Of a stretch of DNA of 64,000 bases, positions 22,236-32,873 are shown one piece after another (positions within the stretch are counted from its first letter, which is position 1; each line of letters opens with the position of its first letter). Below the pieces are notes generated by a model. That model searched no databases, was not told where the DNA came from, and saw only the letters and a list, made by a program, of their open reading frames with translations. The stretch comes from Dugong dugon (taxonomy: Eukaryota; Chordata; Mammalia; Sirenia; Dugongidae). The translations under genes and the position numbers were made by a program. The DNA lies in the NCBI GenBank assembly GCA_030035585.1, contig CM057465.1:29034001-29098000 (forward strand). The letters run 5' to 3'.

Positions 22236-23390
22236 TAAATTTTATTTTATTGTATTTCAGGTGAAGGCTTACAGAACAAATAGTTTTTCATGAAATAGTA
22301 GTACACATGTTGTTTTATGACATTGGTTAACAACCCCACAACATATTAACCCTCTAAATTCTCAACCTTTTCCTTTTTTTTTTTTTTGGTGAAAATACAC
22401 ATAGCCAAAGATACACCATTTCAAAAATTTCTACATACACAGTTCAGTGACATTGACTACGTGCTTCCAATTGTGCTGTTATTCTCACTTAAGACGAAGG
22501 CTTACAGAACAAAATAGTTTCTCATTTAACAGTTACTACAAATGTTGCCCTATGACAATGCATAACAATATCATAACACATCAGCAATATCCTTACTCAA
22601 CCTTGGGTTCCCTATCACCAGCTTCCTTGTCCCCTTCTGCCTTCTGGCCCCTGTCACTGGAATCCTGTACCTCGTTAGTCTCATTTGGTTTTACGGGGCT
22701 GTCTACTTCCAGGCTGAACAGTGAACCTCGCAGGTAACTTCACCACGGAGCTAAAAGGGTGTCTGGGGGCCATACTCTCGAGGTTTCTCCAGTCTCCTTT
22801 AGGCCAGTAAATATGGTCTTTTTTTTTTGTGAGTTATAATTATGCTCTACATCCTTCTCCAGCTCTGTCCAGAACCCTCTGTTGTGATCCTGGTCAGAGC
22901 AGTCAGTGGTGGTAACCGGGCACCATCTAGCTGTACTGAACTCAGTCCGGTGGAGGCCTTGGTAACTGTGGACAATTAGTCCTTCGGACTAGTCTTTTCC
23001 TTGTATCCTGTTCTCTTCATTCTCCCTTGCTCCCGAAGGGATGAGACCAGTGGAGTATCTTAGATGGCCGCTCACAGGCTTTTAAGACCCCAGACACTAC
23101 TCACCAAGGTAGAATGTAGAGCATTGTCTTTATAAGCTGTGTCATGACAATTGAGATAGATGTTCCCTGAGACCATAGTCCCCAGAGCCCTCCGCCCAGC
23201 AATTCAGTCCCTCAGGGAGTTTGGATGTGTCTATGGGGCTTCCATGACCTTTCCTTGTACAGGCTGTGCTAGTTTCCCCTGTACTGTGTACTGTCTCACC
23301 CTTCACTCAAGATACCACTTATCTACTGCCTATTTAGTATCCCCCCCCCCACTCCTCCCATCCCTGGTAAGCAACAAAGATTGTTACATT
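22236..23390 (-). other. L1 copy 1 3' UTR with a duplicated terminal block
   Basis: The 3' UTR is about 1.15 kb. Two related ~108-bp blocks lie in direct orientation at 22263-22370 and 22496-22606, both containing GAAGGCTTACAGAACAAA and a TTTATGACA/CTATGACAATG region. They are separated by a homopolymer run (22374-22387) and ~100 bp of other sequence. Copies 3 and 4 share this arrangement. The L1 at 39322-41854 ends after a single block of this kind. Confidence 0.8.
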
Positions 23391-23611
23391 TTGTGTGTGA
23401 ACTTTTTCATGGGTTTTTACAATAGAGGTCTCATACAATATTTTTCCTTTAGTGATTGACTTATTTCACTCAGCATAATGTCCTCCAGTTTCATCCATGT
23501 TATGAGATGCTTCACAGATTCATCGTTGTTCTTTCTCATTGCATACTACTCCATTGTGTGTATGTACCATAGTTTGTTTATCCATTCATCTATTGATGGG
23601 CATCTAGGTTG

Positions 23612-24014
23612 TTAACATGGTTTTGCTATTGTGAACAATGCTGCCATGAACATAGGTGTGCATATGTCTATTCGAGTGACGACTCTTATTTCTCTAGGAT
23701 ATATTCCTAGGAGTGGGATTGCTGGATCGAATGGTTTATCTATTTCTAGCTTTCTGAGGAAGCACCATATCATTTTCCAAAATGGTTGTATCATTTTGCA
23801 TTCCCACCAGCAGTGCATAAGAGTTCCGATCTCCCCGCAGCCCCTCCAACATTTTGTTATTTCCAGTGTTTTTGATTCGTGCCAGTAATGTCGGGGTGAG
23901 ATGGTATCTCCTTGTGGTTTTAATTTGCATTTCTCTAATGGCTAGTGATCGCGAGCATTTCTTCATGTGTCTGTTGGCCATTTGAATGTCTTCTTTGGTG
24001 AAGTGTCTGTTCAT
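23612..24014 (-). pseudogene. ORF2p-CTD: L1 ORF2 C-terminal domain, frameshifted and early-terminated (copy 1)
   Basis: Two overlapping frames (23736-24014 and 23612-23818) together cover [20 protein letters not shown] through the cysteine-rich region (LEGLRG.. and [13 protein letters not shown]) to FTIAKPC, where a TAA follows. The family normally continues for about 65 more residues, visible here beyond the stop (QPRCPSIDEWINKLWYIHT). The same stop is in copies 3 and 4. Confidence 0.85.
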
Positions 24015-24462
24015 TTCCTTTGCCCATTTTTTAAAAGGATTATTTGTCTTTTTGTTGTAGAGGTGTTGGATTTTCTTGTAGATTATGGAGATTAGACCTT
24101 TGTCTGACTTGTGCTGTCCAGAAATTTTTTCCCAGTCTGTAGGTTCTCTTTTTACACTTTTGGTGAAGTCTTTTGAAGAGCATAGGTGTTTGATTTTTAG
24201 AAGATCCCAGTTATCTAGCTTATCTGTTGGGGTTTGTGCATTGCTGGTTATGGTTTGTATCCTGTTAATGCCATGTATTAAGGCCTGAGGTGTTGGTCCT
24301 ATTTTTTTTTTTCTATGAACTTTATAGTTTTAGGCTTTATATTCAGGTCTTTGATCCATTTTGAAGTAGTTTTTGTATACGGTGTGGGGTATGGGTCCTG
24401 TTTCATTTTTTTGCAGATGGATATCCAGTTTTGCCAGCACCATTTGTTAAAAAGACTGTCTT

Positions 24463-24807
24463 TTACCATTTGATGGACTTTGGGCCCTTGTTGAAGATCA
24501 GGTGACTGTAGGTGGATGGAATTACATCTGGGTTCTCAATTCTGTTCCATTGGTCAATGCATCTGCCGTTGTACCAGTACCAGGCTGTTTTGACTACTGT
24601 AGCTGTATAGTAGGTTCTGAAGTCAGGTAGTGTGAGTCCTCCAACTTGATTCGTCTTCTTCAGTAGTGCTTTACTTCTTTGGGGCTTTTTCTCTTTCCAT
24701 ATAAAGTTAATGATTAGTTTTTCCATCTCTTTGAAGAATGTTGCTGGTATTTGGATCGGGATTGCATAGTATTTGTAAATTGCTTTGGGTAGAATTGACA
24801 TTTTCAC
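24463..24807 (-). pseudogene. ORF2p: L1 ORF2 post-RT region (copy 1)
   Basis: This 114-codon piece starts at [20 protein letters not shown] and includes [16 protein letters not shown] and [12 protein letters not shown] followed by WYWYNGR. These are the conserved segments just after the palm in L1 ORF2. The flanking regions are frameshifted. Confidence 0.88.
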
Positions 24808-25093
24808 AATGTTGAGTCTGCCTATCCATGAGCATGGTATGTTTTTCTATTTATGTAGATCCCTTTGGGTTTCATGCAGAAGTGTTTTGTTGTTTTCTTT
24901 GTATAGGTCTTTTACATCCCTGGTCAGATTTATTCCTAAGTATTTTATCTTTTTAGGGTCTATTGAAAATGGTATTGTTTTCCTGATTTCCTTTTCATCG
25001 TTCTCCTTACCGGTGTATAAGAATCCAACTGATTTTTGAATGTTTATCTTGTATCCTGCTACTCTGCTAAATCTATTAGTTCCAGTAGATTTC

Positions 25094-25456
25094 TCATAGA
25101 GTCTTTGGGTTTTCTATGTATAGTATCATATCATCTCCAAACAGGGACAGTTTAACTTCTTCATTTCCAATTTGGATGCCCTTGATTTCTTTTTCTTGCC
25201 TTATTGCTCTAGCTAGAACTTCCAGCACAATGTTAAATAGGAGTGGTGATAAAGGGCATCCTTGACTTGTTCTTGTTTTCAAGGAGAATGTTTTCAGTCT
25301 CTCTCCATTAAAAATGATGTTGGCCATTGGTTTTGCATATATGCCCGTTGTTATGTTGAGAAATTTCCCTTCTATACCTATTTTATTGAGAGTTTTTATC
25401 AGGAATGGGTGTTGGACTTTGTCAAATGCCTTTTCTGCATCAATTGAAGTGATCAT
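25094..25456 (-). pseudogene. ORF2p-RT: L1 ORF2 reverse transcriptase palm with FGDD (copy 1)
   Basis: This 120-codon piece has [15 protein letters not shown] (first catalytic aspartate, motif A), the block [19 protein letters not shown], and the motif-C region [10 protein letters not shown]. The family has FADD here, as do L1 copies 2 (51815-52200) and 3 (56281-56919) in this window. The A-to-G change keeps both aspartates but alters a nearly invariant small residue. Confidence 0.88.
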
Positions 25457-25479
25457 TTGATTCTTTTCTTCCCTTTTAT

Positions 25480-25893
25480 TTATGTGTGGATTACATTGAT
25501 TGATTTCCTAATGTTGAACCATCCTTGCATACCTGGTATGAAACCTACATGGTCATGGTGTATTATTTTTTTGATATGATGCTGAATTCTATTAGCTAGA
25601 ATTTTGTTCAGAATTTTTGCATCTATATTCATGAGAGATGTTGGTCTGTAATTTTCTTTTTTTGTGACGTCTTTGCTTGGCTTTGGTATCAGCGTTATGC
25701 TGGCTTCATAGAATGAATTTGGAAGTGTTGTTTCCTCTTCTATGCTCTGAAATAGCTTGAGTAGTACTGGTACAAGCTCTTCTGTAAATGTTTTGTAGAA
25801 TTCTCCAGTGAAGCCATCTGGGCCAGGGCTTTTTTTGGTTGGGAGTTTTTTTATTACCTTTTCAATGTCTTCTCTTGTTATGGGTCTGTTCAT
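25480..25893 (-). pseudogene. ORF2p-RT: L1 ORF2 reverse transcriptase, fingers part (copy 1)
   Basis: This 137-codon piece carries RT blocks 0-2: [19 protein letters not shown], then [13 protein letters not shown] and the highly conserved [15 protein letters not shown]. It is separated from the EN frame by stops and a frameshift near 25900, and from the palm by another shift near 25470. Confidence 0.88.
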
Positions 25894-26482
25894 ATTTTCA
25901 GCATCACTTTGTTGTAGTTTGAGTAGGCTGTGTTTCTAGAAATTTATCCATTTCCTCTAGGTTTTCAAATTTGTTGGAGTATAGTTTTTCATAATATTCT
26001 GTTATAATCCATTTTATTTCGGTTGGGTCTGTTGTAATGTCCCCCATTTCATTTCTTATTTTGGTTATTTGTGTCCTCTGCTGTTTTTCTTTTGTCAGTC
26101 TGGCCAGTGGTTTGTCGATTTTGTTGATTCTTTCAAAGAACCAACTTTTGGTTTTGTTGATTCTTTCTATTGTTTTTCTGTTCTCTATTTCATTGATTTC
26201 TGTTCTGATCTTTACTATTTCTTTTCTTCCGGTGGTTGTGGGCGTTTTTTGCTGTTCTCTTTGTATTTGTTTGAGTTGTGCAGTTAATGTTTTGATTTTG
26301 TCCCTTTCTTCTTTTTTGATATGTGCATCTATTGCTATAAATTGTCCTCTGAGGACTGCCTTTGCTGTGTCCCAAAGGTTTTGGTATGATGTGTTTTCAT
26401 TCTCATTTGATTCTAGGAATTTTTTGATTCCATCTCTGGTTTCTTCTATTACCCACTGATGTGTAAGCAGGGAATTATTCAG

Positions 26483-27331
26483 TTACCATGTAGTCAATTT
26501 TTTCCCCTTGCTCTTTCTATTGTTAATTTCTACCTTGATGGCATTGTGGTCAGAGAAGATACTTTGAATTATCTCAACGTTTTGGATCTTGTTGAGGCTT
26601 GCTCTGTGGCCTAAGATGTGGTCTATTCTGGAGAACATTCCATGTGCATTGCAAAAGAATGTGTAATTTGCAACAGTTGGATTGAGTGTTCTATATATGT
26701 CTATGAGGTCAAGTTGGCTGATTGTGCCCTTTAGGTCTTCTGTATCTTTGCTGAGTTTCTTCTTCGTTGTTCTGTCCTTTACTGAGAGTGGTGTGTTGAG
26801 GTCTCCTACTAGTATTGTGGAACTCTCAATTTCTGTTTTCAGTGTTGTTAGAGTTTGTTTTATGTATTTTGGAGCCCTGTCATTGGGTGCGTAGATGTTT
26901 ATTATGTTTATGTCTTCCTGATGGATCCTCTCCTTAATCGTTATATAGAGTCCTTCTTTGTGTTTTATGGTAGATTTTGTTTTAAAGTCTATTTTATCTG
27001 AGATTAGAATTGCCACTCCTGCTCTTTTTTGGTAGTTGTTAGCTTGATATATATTTTTCCAACCTTTGACTTTTAATAAATTAACATCTTTGTTTCTAAG
27101 GTGTGTCTCTTGTAGACAGCATATTGCTGGATCCTGTTTTCTTATCCATTCTGCCACTCTCCGTGTCTTTATGGGTGCATTGAGTCCATTTACATTCAGT
27201 GTAATTATCGATAGATGTGGGTTTGTTGCTGTCATTTTGTAGTGCTTTTTTTTTTGTGGTGCTGAAGTTTTCTTTGTTTTTCTTACTGTCTTGTGCTGAG
27301 TTACTTTTGTTCGTGGATTTTTTTTTTTCAT
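26483..27331 (-). CDS. ORF2p-EN: Intact L1 ORF2 endonuclease domain
   Basis: This open frame of 282 codons holds the whole APE-type endonuclease domain; the natural start is probably residue 33 (MTATNPHLSII). The expected active-site positions are present: N in LNVNGLN, E in CLQETHLR, D/N in VGDLNTPLS, and the closing SDHNA with the catalytic D/H, plus RIDHILG. The enzyme family nicks DNA at TTTT/AA-like sites. The domain is uninterrupted although the RT domain downstream is broken. I infer chance preservation in a fairly young copy rather than an active gene. Residues 1-32 are lysine-rich and probably inter-ORF sequence read through. Confidence 0.88.
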   Translation of the reverse strand: MKKKNPRTKVTQHKTVRKTKKTSAPQKKKHYKMTATNPHLSIITLNVNGLNAPIKTRRVAEWIRKQDPAICCLQETHLRNKDVNLLKVKGWKNIYQANNYQKRAGVAILISDKIDFKTKSTIKHKEGLYITIKERIHQEDINIINIYAPNDRAPKYIKQTLTTLKTEIESSTILVGDLNTPLSVKDRTTKKKLSKDTEDLKGTISQLDLIDIYRTLNPTVANYTFFCNAHGMFSRIDHILGHRASLNKIQNVEIIQSIFSDHNAIKVEINNRKSKGKKLTTW

Positions 27332-27639
27332 TTCTTTTATTTTTGTATGTTTTGTTTTTGCTGAGACTTTACGTTTTTCCTCTTTTTTTTATGAGTATGT
27401 TTGTTAACTTTCTTTGTGGTTACCATGAATTTTACCCTTATCTTTCTAAGTTTGAAGCAGTCTACCATTACTTGGCATCACCTTGCTTTCCTCTCCATTA
27501 GAAGGTTCTATACCTATGCCATTTATTCCCTCTTTTATTGTTTTGATGTTGTTGTCATTTACTGTTTAACGGCTCTGATTCCCTGTTGTATTTCTTTTTG
27601 TTTTGGATAGTCCTCGAGAGGTCATTTCCTAGATTGGTA

Positions 27640-28711
27640 TCTGGCTGGTACGATCCTGCTTCCTAGCTTCTGCCTGTGAGCTGAAGCTGTTTGTCCTCAG
27701 ATCGAAGAACTCTGTTTAATAATTCTTGTAAGGTTGGTTTGACTTTTACATATTCCCTTAATTTCTGTTTATCTGGAAATTACCTAATTTCACTATCAAA
27801 TTTGAACGAGAGTTTTGCAGGATATATTATTCTTGGCTGACACTTTTTTTCTTTCAGGATTTTATATATGTTATCTGATTGCCTTCTTGCCTGCATGGTT
27901 TCTGCCGAATAATCTGAGATTAGTCTTCTTGTTTCTCCTCTGTATGTGACTTCTTGTTTTTCACGAGCTGCTCTCAGGATTCTTCATTTATCTTTGGTTT
28001 TGGCGAGTGTGAATATGATATGCCTTGGTGATTTTCTTTTGGGGTCTCTTCTATATAGGGTTCGTTGAGCTTCTTGGATAGCCAGCTTTTCATCTTTCAT
28101 GATATTGGGAAAGTTTTCTGTCAGCAGTTCGTCAGTGATCCTCTCTGTGTTTTCTGTTTTCTCCTCTTGTTCTGGAATGCCAATCACTCATAAATTTTTG
28201 CTTTTGATTGTGTCCCACATAACTCTCAGTGTCTCTTCATTTTTCTTTGTTCTTTTTTCTGAGTTTTCCTGAAACAGAGTTGTATCCAAGTGTTTGTCTT
28301 CAATTCCACTGATCTTGTCTTCCACCATTTCAAATCTGCTTCTCAGCCCTCTATGACATCATCCATTTCTGAAATCTTGTTGTTTATCTTTTGGATTTCT
28401 AATTTGAGTTTTTACATATTTTCTAGTTGTGAATTTATTTTGGCATTTTTTTATTGCATCATCTTCCTGAATTCTTCCAATTTTTTGTTTGTGTTTTTCA
28501 TGAATTTGTCTATTTTTTCCTCAGGTTTGTCAGCTTTTTGCCTAAGTTCTTGGAAAATTCTGATTATTAGAAATTTTAATTCCCTATCAGGTAGTTCTAG
28601 TGCATTTTCTTCCACATGAGAGTTATCTGGTGTTTTATTTTGGACACCTACTGGAACCATCCTGTCCAGTTTTTGTAAATTTTTTGATATTGTCTGCTGT
28701 TTTCGGGGCAT
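27640..28711 (-). pseudogene. ORF1p: L1 ORF1 (RNA-binding coiled-coil protein), copy 1, broken
   Basis: ORF1 encodes the trimeric RNA-binding chaperone of the L1 RNP. The N-terminal frame (28451-28711, 86 codons) starts MPRKQQTISKNLQKL and becomes charged and heptad-like (ELRQKADKPEEKIDKFM). A second frame (27984-28187) has the RRM/CTD signature [19 protein letters not shown] and RRDPKRKSPRHIIF. The parts between and after these are interrupted by stops or shifts, and the C-terminal part fades at about 27640-27840. Confidence 0.88.
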
Positions 28712-29740
28712 TCATTAGTTATTTTTCTTGTTTATTGATTGTAGATTTGTTTGTTTCATCCCTTTTTAAAAAAAAAAATTTACTATGTCTGAGCAGGCGG
28801 ACTGTGTGTTCTTTGTTATTTGCTCGTCTGTGCGCTCAATACTTTTTGCCTCCTTCTCCAACTGGCAGGGTCAGTCACTCAGATATGGTACAGCAGGGCA
28901 GGTCTAGCTGAAGAAGAGTTACTGGGACCAGTTGTTTGTGGCAATTACTACAGCCACCAGAGAGGGTCGGTAATCAGTGCAGGGCAGGTTCCAGTAGGCC
29001 ATGCCTGTGCTTCTTGGTGGTGTGATGTCAAGCGTATGGTGCAGGTAGGCAGGATGCAGCGGGGAGATGGTTATTATGGAGCTACACTGGATATGGGAGA
29101 GAGGAGACAGGAACAGAAGCCAAAAAACATACAAACAAAAAAGCATGCTGGGGAAGCTTGCCATTGGAATGGAGAGATGAGAGACTATGAATGGAGAAAA
29201 GCAGAAAGGGGAAGTGGAAGAAAAGAAAAGAATGAATAAATAAAAATCAGAAAAGTTAAAGAACCGCCAAGTTCCCAGGGATCCCACTGATGCAGCTATG
29301 AGGTCTGGGGAAGTCGCTCTCAGGTGTTGCAGTACAGCCTGGCTAGAAGGCATAGAGGTATACAACGCCTGGTATTCAGGGATCAGAAAGAGAAGGAAGA
29401 TATAGAGAGACGAGAAACTGAGCAATGAGGAAAGACAAAAAGGGAAAAAGAGGGAAAAGAAAACAAAAAAAATTTAAAAAAGAATAAAACAAGAAAGCCT
29501 CCCCAAAAATAACAGAAAAAAAAAAAAAAAACCAATGAAAAAAGAAATGTTCTCTGGGATCCTTCTGTACGTCTGTGGAAGCTGAAGGGGAGTTCTTTGC
29601 CACGCAGCTCCGCCTGGCCAGAAAGGGCTCCCAACTCAAGAAAAGGAAAAGAAAACAAACAAACAATTCAAAACGAACAAAAGCCCCGGGATCCCACCAG
29701 CATGGTAGCCCAGACCAGGAAGCAGCTCCACACTCGAATG

Positions 29741-30284
29741 GAGCTCCGCAGCCCCTCAGAAAGAAGCAAAGATGGTGCACGGAGTCAGGCACTCGAGCGA
29801 AAGGAGGCGGAGGCGGTGAGAGGCAAGCAAGAACTCAAAAGAAGTAGAAAAAAAAAAAAAAAAGCAACACCAGTAGCCAACAAATGGCACTCAGAGAGCC
29901 ACCTAGTGCAGGCCGGTGTTTCTGGAGAAGAGACTGTGTTTGCGGGAAGCAGAGGAGGCCGAGTGTGGGTGAAGAAGGGTATAGAGTGGGAAAGCGTATA
30001 TCACAAATTACCGGAGCTCTGTAGCCCATCAGGAAGAAGCAAAGATGGCGCATGGAGCCAGGCACTCGAGTGAGAGGAGGGGGAGGTGGCGAGAGGCAAG
30101 TGAGAAATCAAAAAAAAGCAACACTAGCAGCCAACATATGGCATCTAGAGAGCTGCCCGCGTGGGTGTGTGGAATCTAAGCAGCCGGCGCTTCCCCGTCA
30201 AGAGACCTTGGCCGCGGGAAGCAGAGGAGGCCAAGCCGTGGTGAAGAGGGGTGGGGTGGGAAAGCGCACACCGCAAATTACCGG
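29741..30284 (-). repeat. Two tandem ~272-bp monomers in the L1 5' UTR
   Basis: Unit 1 (29741-30013) and unit 2 (30014-30284) both begin at GAGCTCYGYAGCCC and end at AAATTACCGG on the plus strand. They share AAGCAAAGATGGYGCAYGGA, GCAACACYAGYAGCCAACA and GCGGGAAGCAGAGGAGGCC. Period 273 and 271 bp. L1 copy 3 has the same two-unit array at 58557-59103. Monomeric 5' UTRs are known from mouse L1. Confidence 0.88.
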
Positions 30285-30465
30285 TTGTTTTGTCTCCCGC
30301 TGGGCTCTCCGTGAGACTGCTTTCTCGTACCCCCGTTTGCTGGTCTCTGATAGGAGTCTAAGATGGTGGATCCGTGTTATGTTAGCTGGTAAAGGACCTC
30401 TGCATGAATCTCTCCTCGCTTTCCATTCTCTGTCAGTTTTCTCACTCCATTTGGTGCTTGGCTGA
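30052..30465 (+). other. Antisense open frame across the L1 5' UTR (ORF0-like?)
   Basis: On the strand opposite to L1, a 137-codon frame starts in monomer 2 and ends near the L1 5' terminus with the residues FSLHLVLG. In L1 copy 3 a 171-codon antisense frame (58772-59287) ends with the same residues and shares LLVSDRS..GPLHESLLA; a stretch between is frameshifted relative to copy 1. Antisense 5' UTR frames (ORF0) are known in primate L1. Homology to those is not implied, and GC-rich DNA makes long open frames likely by chance. Confidence 0.35.
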
Positions 30466-30748
30466 GTTCTTTATCTCTTCATTTGATGTTTTAGGGTTTC
30501 AGGATTGTTGTATTCTCTGTTCGGCTTAGTTTTTTGGATCTTTGCTGTGGAGGGACAGCATTGTGCTTCTGCCTAGAGCGCCATTTTGCCAGAACCCTCT
30601 TTTTCTAATTTTTGATAGTTATATTATTTTTGCAACTTTAAATAATATATTTATAACTATTTCTTGTTCCATCATCCAGAACACCCTCTAGGGCTCTTAC
30701 GTTCTGAGGCAGAGACTACAGCAAAATCCATTATATTTTTCTTCCATA

Positions 30749-30963
30749 GGAGTCCCTAGATGGTGCAAAGGGTTAATGCACTTGGCTGTTAACCAAAAGT
30801 TGAGGGTTCAAGTCTATCCTGAGGCACCTCAGAAGAAAGGCCTGGTGATCTACTTCCAAAAATTCAGTGATTGAAAATCCCGTGGAGCACAGTTCTACTC
30901 TGACACACTAGGGTTGCCATAAATCAGAATTGAGTTGATGGCGAATAATAAGTGGTTTTTTCC
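30749..30963 (+). mobile_element. AfroSINE: AfroSINE, second form, complete
   Basis: It runs from GGAGTCCCTAGATGGTGCAA through AAGAAAGGCCTGGTGATCTA and TGGAGCACAGTTCTACTCTG to the T-rich tail. TTCCATAG flanks both ends (30742-30749 and 30960-30967), a probable target-site duplication. Confidence 0.92.
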
Positions 30964-30984
30964 ATAGTAAGACATTTATATTTG

Positions 30985-31385
30985 GGATGTGGCTCCCTAG
31001 CTAAGGACTACAATCTCCAGACAGCCTTGCTGCTAAGTGTGATCATTGGGCAAAATTATTGCTAATAGAATGTAAGTGAAAATGATGGCTGTTAGTTTCA
31101 ATACAGTTGCTTAAGAGGAAATCTGAACTCCTACACTTCAGCATTTTTCTTGTTTCCATAGTTAAAAAGGTGACTGGCAGTGTGGTCTTGGAAGCCAAGT
31201 GTTGAAGACAGAAGAGCCACCATAGCCTTGGACCCTGAATGACTGCGTGAACAGAGCCACTTATTGATCAGGAACTTGGAGTGTAACATCAGAGGAAAAT
31301 AAGCTTCTGTCTTTTTTGAGCCACAGCATTTTGGGGTGTTTTTGTTACAATAACTTTGTACTCTAAGAAATAAAATCTATCTTTC
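30985..31385 (+). mobile_element. Old LTR-like repeat
   Basis: The segment has GACCCTGAATGACTGCGTGA, ACAGAGCCACTTATTGATCA, AAGCTTCTGTCTTTTTTGAG and GCCACAGCATTTTGGGGTGT, matching the order near the 3' end of several old mammalian LTRs. The family and the exact ends are uncertain. Confidence 0.45.
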
Positions 31386-32631
31386 CATTGTGCATCTGTT
31401 TTCTCACTTTCTGTTAGCTGTCAGCTATATCTTGTATAATGTATGCAATTGATGCTCTGCAAATATCCCCTTGGTACTCTCTGTTCCAGTATATACCCAG
31501 TGCTCCACTGCAAATTCCTACCACTTTCGGTCTGAGAGCTTTCTCTCAACTCATGTGCAGGGCAACTTAAAGTACCAGGGAGTTAACACCCCAGGAGCAA
31601 TCCTTGGCCAATGGTGGATGGGAGCTTGAAGATATATACTTCCTTTCTTGACCTTGGAGAAGGATAATTCTGAGGAATGTTTTACATTGTCTCCAAGAGT
31701 TCTTCATTAAGATTGTGTTTTAGTTGCCCACCTGGGTAACTTGCCTGCTAACACACTCTTTTATTGGACTTCCTTCCTTTATTTGTCTTACTTCTCAGGA
31801 ATGCCTCTCAGATAAGCTACTTGTCCTCAAATCTTTTTGTCAGGGTACACTTGTTGAAGAAGCCAACTAAAGATAGCACCAGAAGTTGTCTTAGGAAGCT
31901 GTCCCTTGGTATGGGATTCTGGAACTAGAGAGCTTGTCCAACAGACAGTAATAGAAACCTCACTGGCAGTTCTTCCTAAGCTCACACCTATTGCCTCTTG
32001 GGGGATTCCTGAGGGCCAGGTGATGGAGGAATAAAACATCTATACCCGTATCACGGATGGATTGCTTACTGTGTTGGTGCAAGTGGAAAGAAGACTGCTG
32101 CCACGCTACAGCCATTCAAGGGTGGCCTTGAAAGACAGTAGTGAAGGCAAATACCCTAAAGGGCTGAGCTTCATTTAGTACACCTTGTCATCAACTTTAT
32201 GGAAGGAAGAAGAAGCGGTCAGAGGTAAACAATCTCCTGGGAAGTGGTGTGTAGTTTGGTAATAAATGAATGTATACCTTGGTGTGCATATCATCACAAT
32301 TACTAAGACTTAGCTGTGGTGAATTAGTGACGAGATACAGGTGAAAAAGAATGAAATGGCTTATGCCATAGCTTTAGCCCTTGAGAGATATGAGGGAAAT
32401 AATTATTATATGAATCCTGGAGTTGATTGGCTATTGATAACTGCCATAGAAATCTTGGAGGAAGAAAATAAAAGGCACGGGTGGGTCAGCTACCAATAAA
32501 TGAAGGGATTGTGCAAAAGCAGAAGTGCTCCATGCCTCCCTGGGGCGGGGGGTGGGGCTCAGGTTCTACTGGAAACCAAGCCAAATACCTGATTTTAAGA
32601 GTAGCATAGTTTAACAAGAGGTAGAATTCAC
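31386..32631. other. Unassigned, possibly old LTR or retroviral-internal DNA
   Basis: No family can be named. GCCTGCTAACACACTCTTTT and CTCAGGAATGCCTCTCAG have an LTR-like feel, but no TG...CA ends or primer-binding site are visible. The 70-codon frame at 31827-32039 is featureless. Confidence 0.35.
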
Positions 32632-32785
32632 AGAGCCCTGGTGGTGTAGCAGTTAAGAGTTTGGCTGTTAACCAAAAGGTCGACAGTTCGAATCCAACAG
32701 CCACTCCTTGTAAACCCTATGGGGGAAGCTCTACTCTGCCCTACAATATCACTATGATCAACTCAACAATAACAGGTACGGTCTG
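32632..32785 (+). mobile_element. AfroSINE: AfroSINE, short form
   Basis: AGAGCCCTGGTGGTGTAGCA to the tail AACTCAACAATAACAGGTACG; the core between CCTATGGGGG and the tail is slightly shortened. Confidence 0.9.
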
Positions 32786-32873
32786 GCACTTTCATCAAAG
32801 TCAGACACTGATAGGAAAGGAGTGGGGCACTGAGAGCTCGATAAAGATATTAGAGTGGGTATACTTAAGAAAA

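Larger units (their letters stand above)
23391..27235 (-). pseudogene. ORF2p: L1 ORF2 (endonuclease-reverse transcriptase), copy 1, broken
   Basis: ORF2 encodes the L1 endonuclease and reverse transcriptase that nick target DNA and copy L1 RNA in place. The likely start is the methionine at 27235 (MTATN). The EN domain is intact to a stop at 26483. The rest survives in separate frames: linker (26190-26375), RT fingers (25480-25893), RT palm (25094-25456), post-RT region (24463-24807) and C-terminal domain (24014-23612). The FADD catalytic box reads FGDD, and the C terminus stops early at AKPC. Confidence 0.92.
22236..30595 (-). mobile_element. L1: Full-length L1 LINE (copy 1)
   Basis: This is a complete 8.36-kb L1 read on the minus strand: 5' UTR (30595-28712), ORF1 region (28711 to about 27640), ORF2 (27235 to about 23390) and a long 3' UTR (about 23390-22236). 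Perfect 18-bp direct repeats flank it. The 5' terminus contains GGCAAAATGGCGC (30590-30578), resembling the YY1-type site at the start of human L1. ORF1 and most of ORF2 are broken, so this copy is not autonomous. It is the same subfamily as copies 3 (53804) and 4 (62375). Confidence 0.95.
28712..30595 (-). promoter_or_regulatory. L1 copy 1 5' UTR (promoter region)
   Basis: About 1.9 kb precedes ORF1. It is more GC- and CpG-rich than anything else nearby, contains two tandem ~272-bp monomers (29741-30284), and begins with an AAAATGGCG site. An L1 5' UTR normally carries the internal Pol II promoter; that role is inferred from position. Confidence 0.8.

Noticed and set aside
26037-26459. A hydrophobic 140-codon plus-strand frame as a membrane protein
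   Set aside because: It is the complement of the lysine-rich L1 ORF2 linker, which always reads as hydrophobic on the other strand.
28290-29239. Long plus-strand frames across the L1 ORF1 and lower 5' UTR as genes
   Set aside because: They are opposite-strand shadows of L1 ORF1 and of purine-rich 5' UTR sequence. They are rich in Phe/Leu/Ser from the complement of A-rich coding DNA.
29741-30284. A CRISPR-like or satellite array
   Set aside because: There are only two long units, without spacers, confined to the L1 5' UTR and repeated in the other full-length L1. They are promoter monomers.
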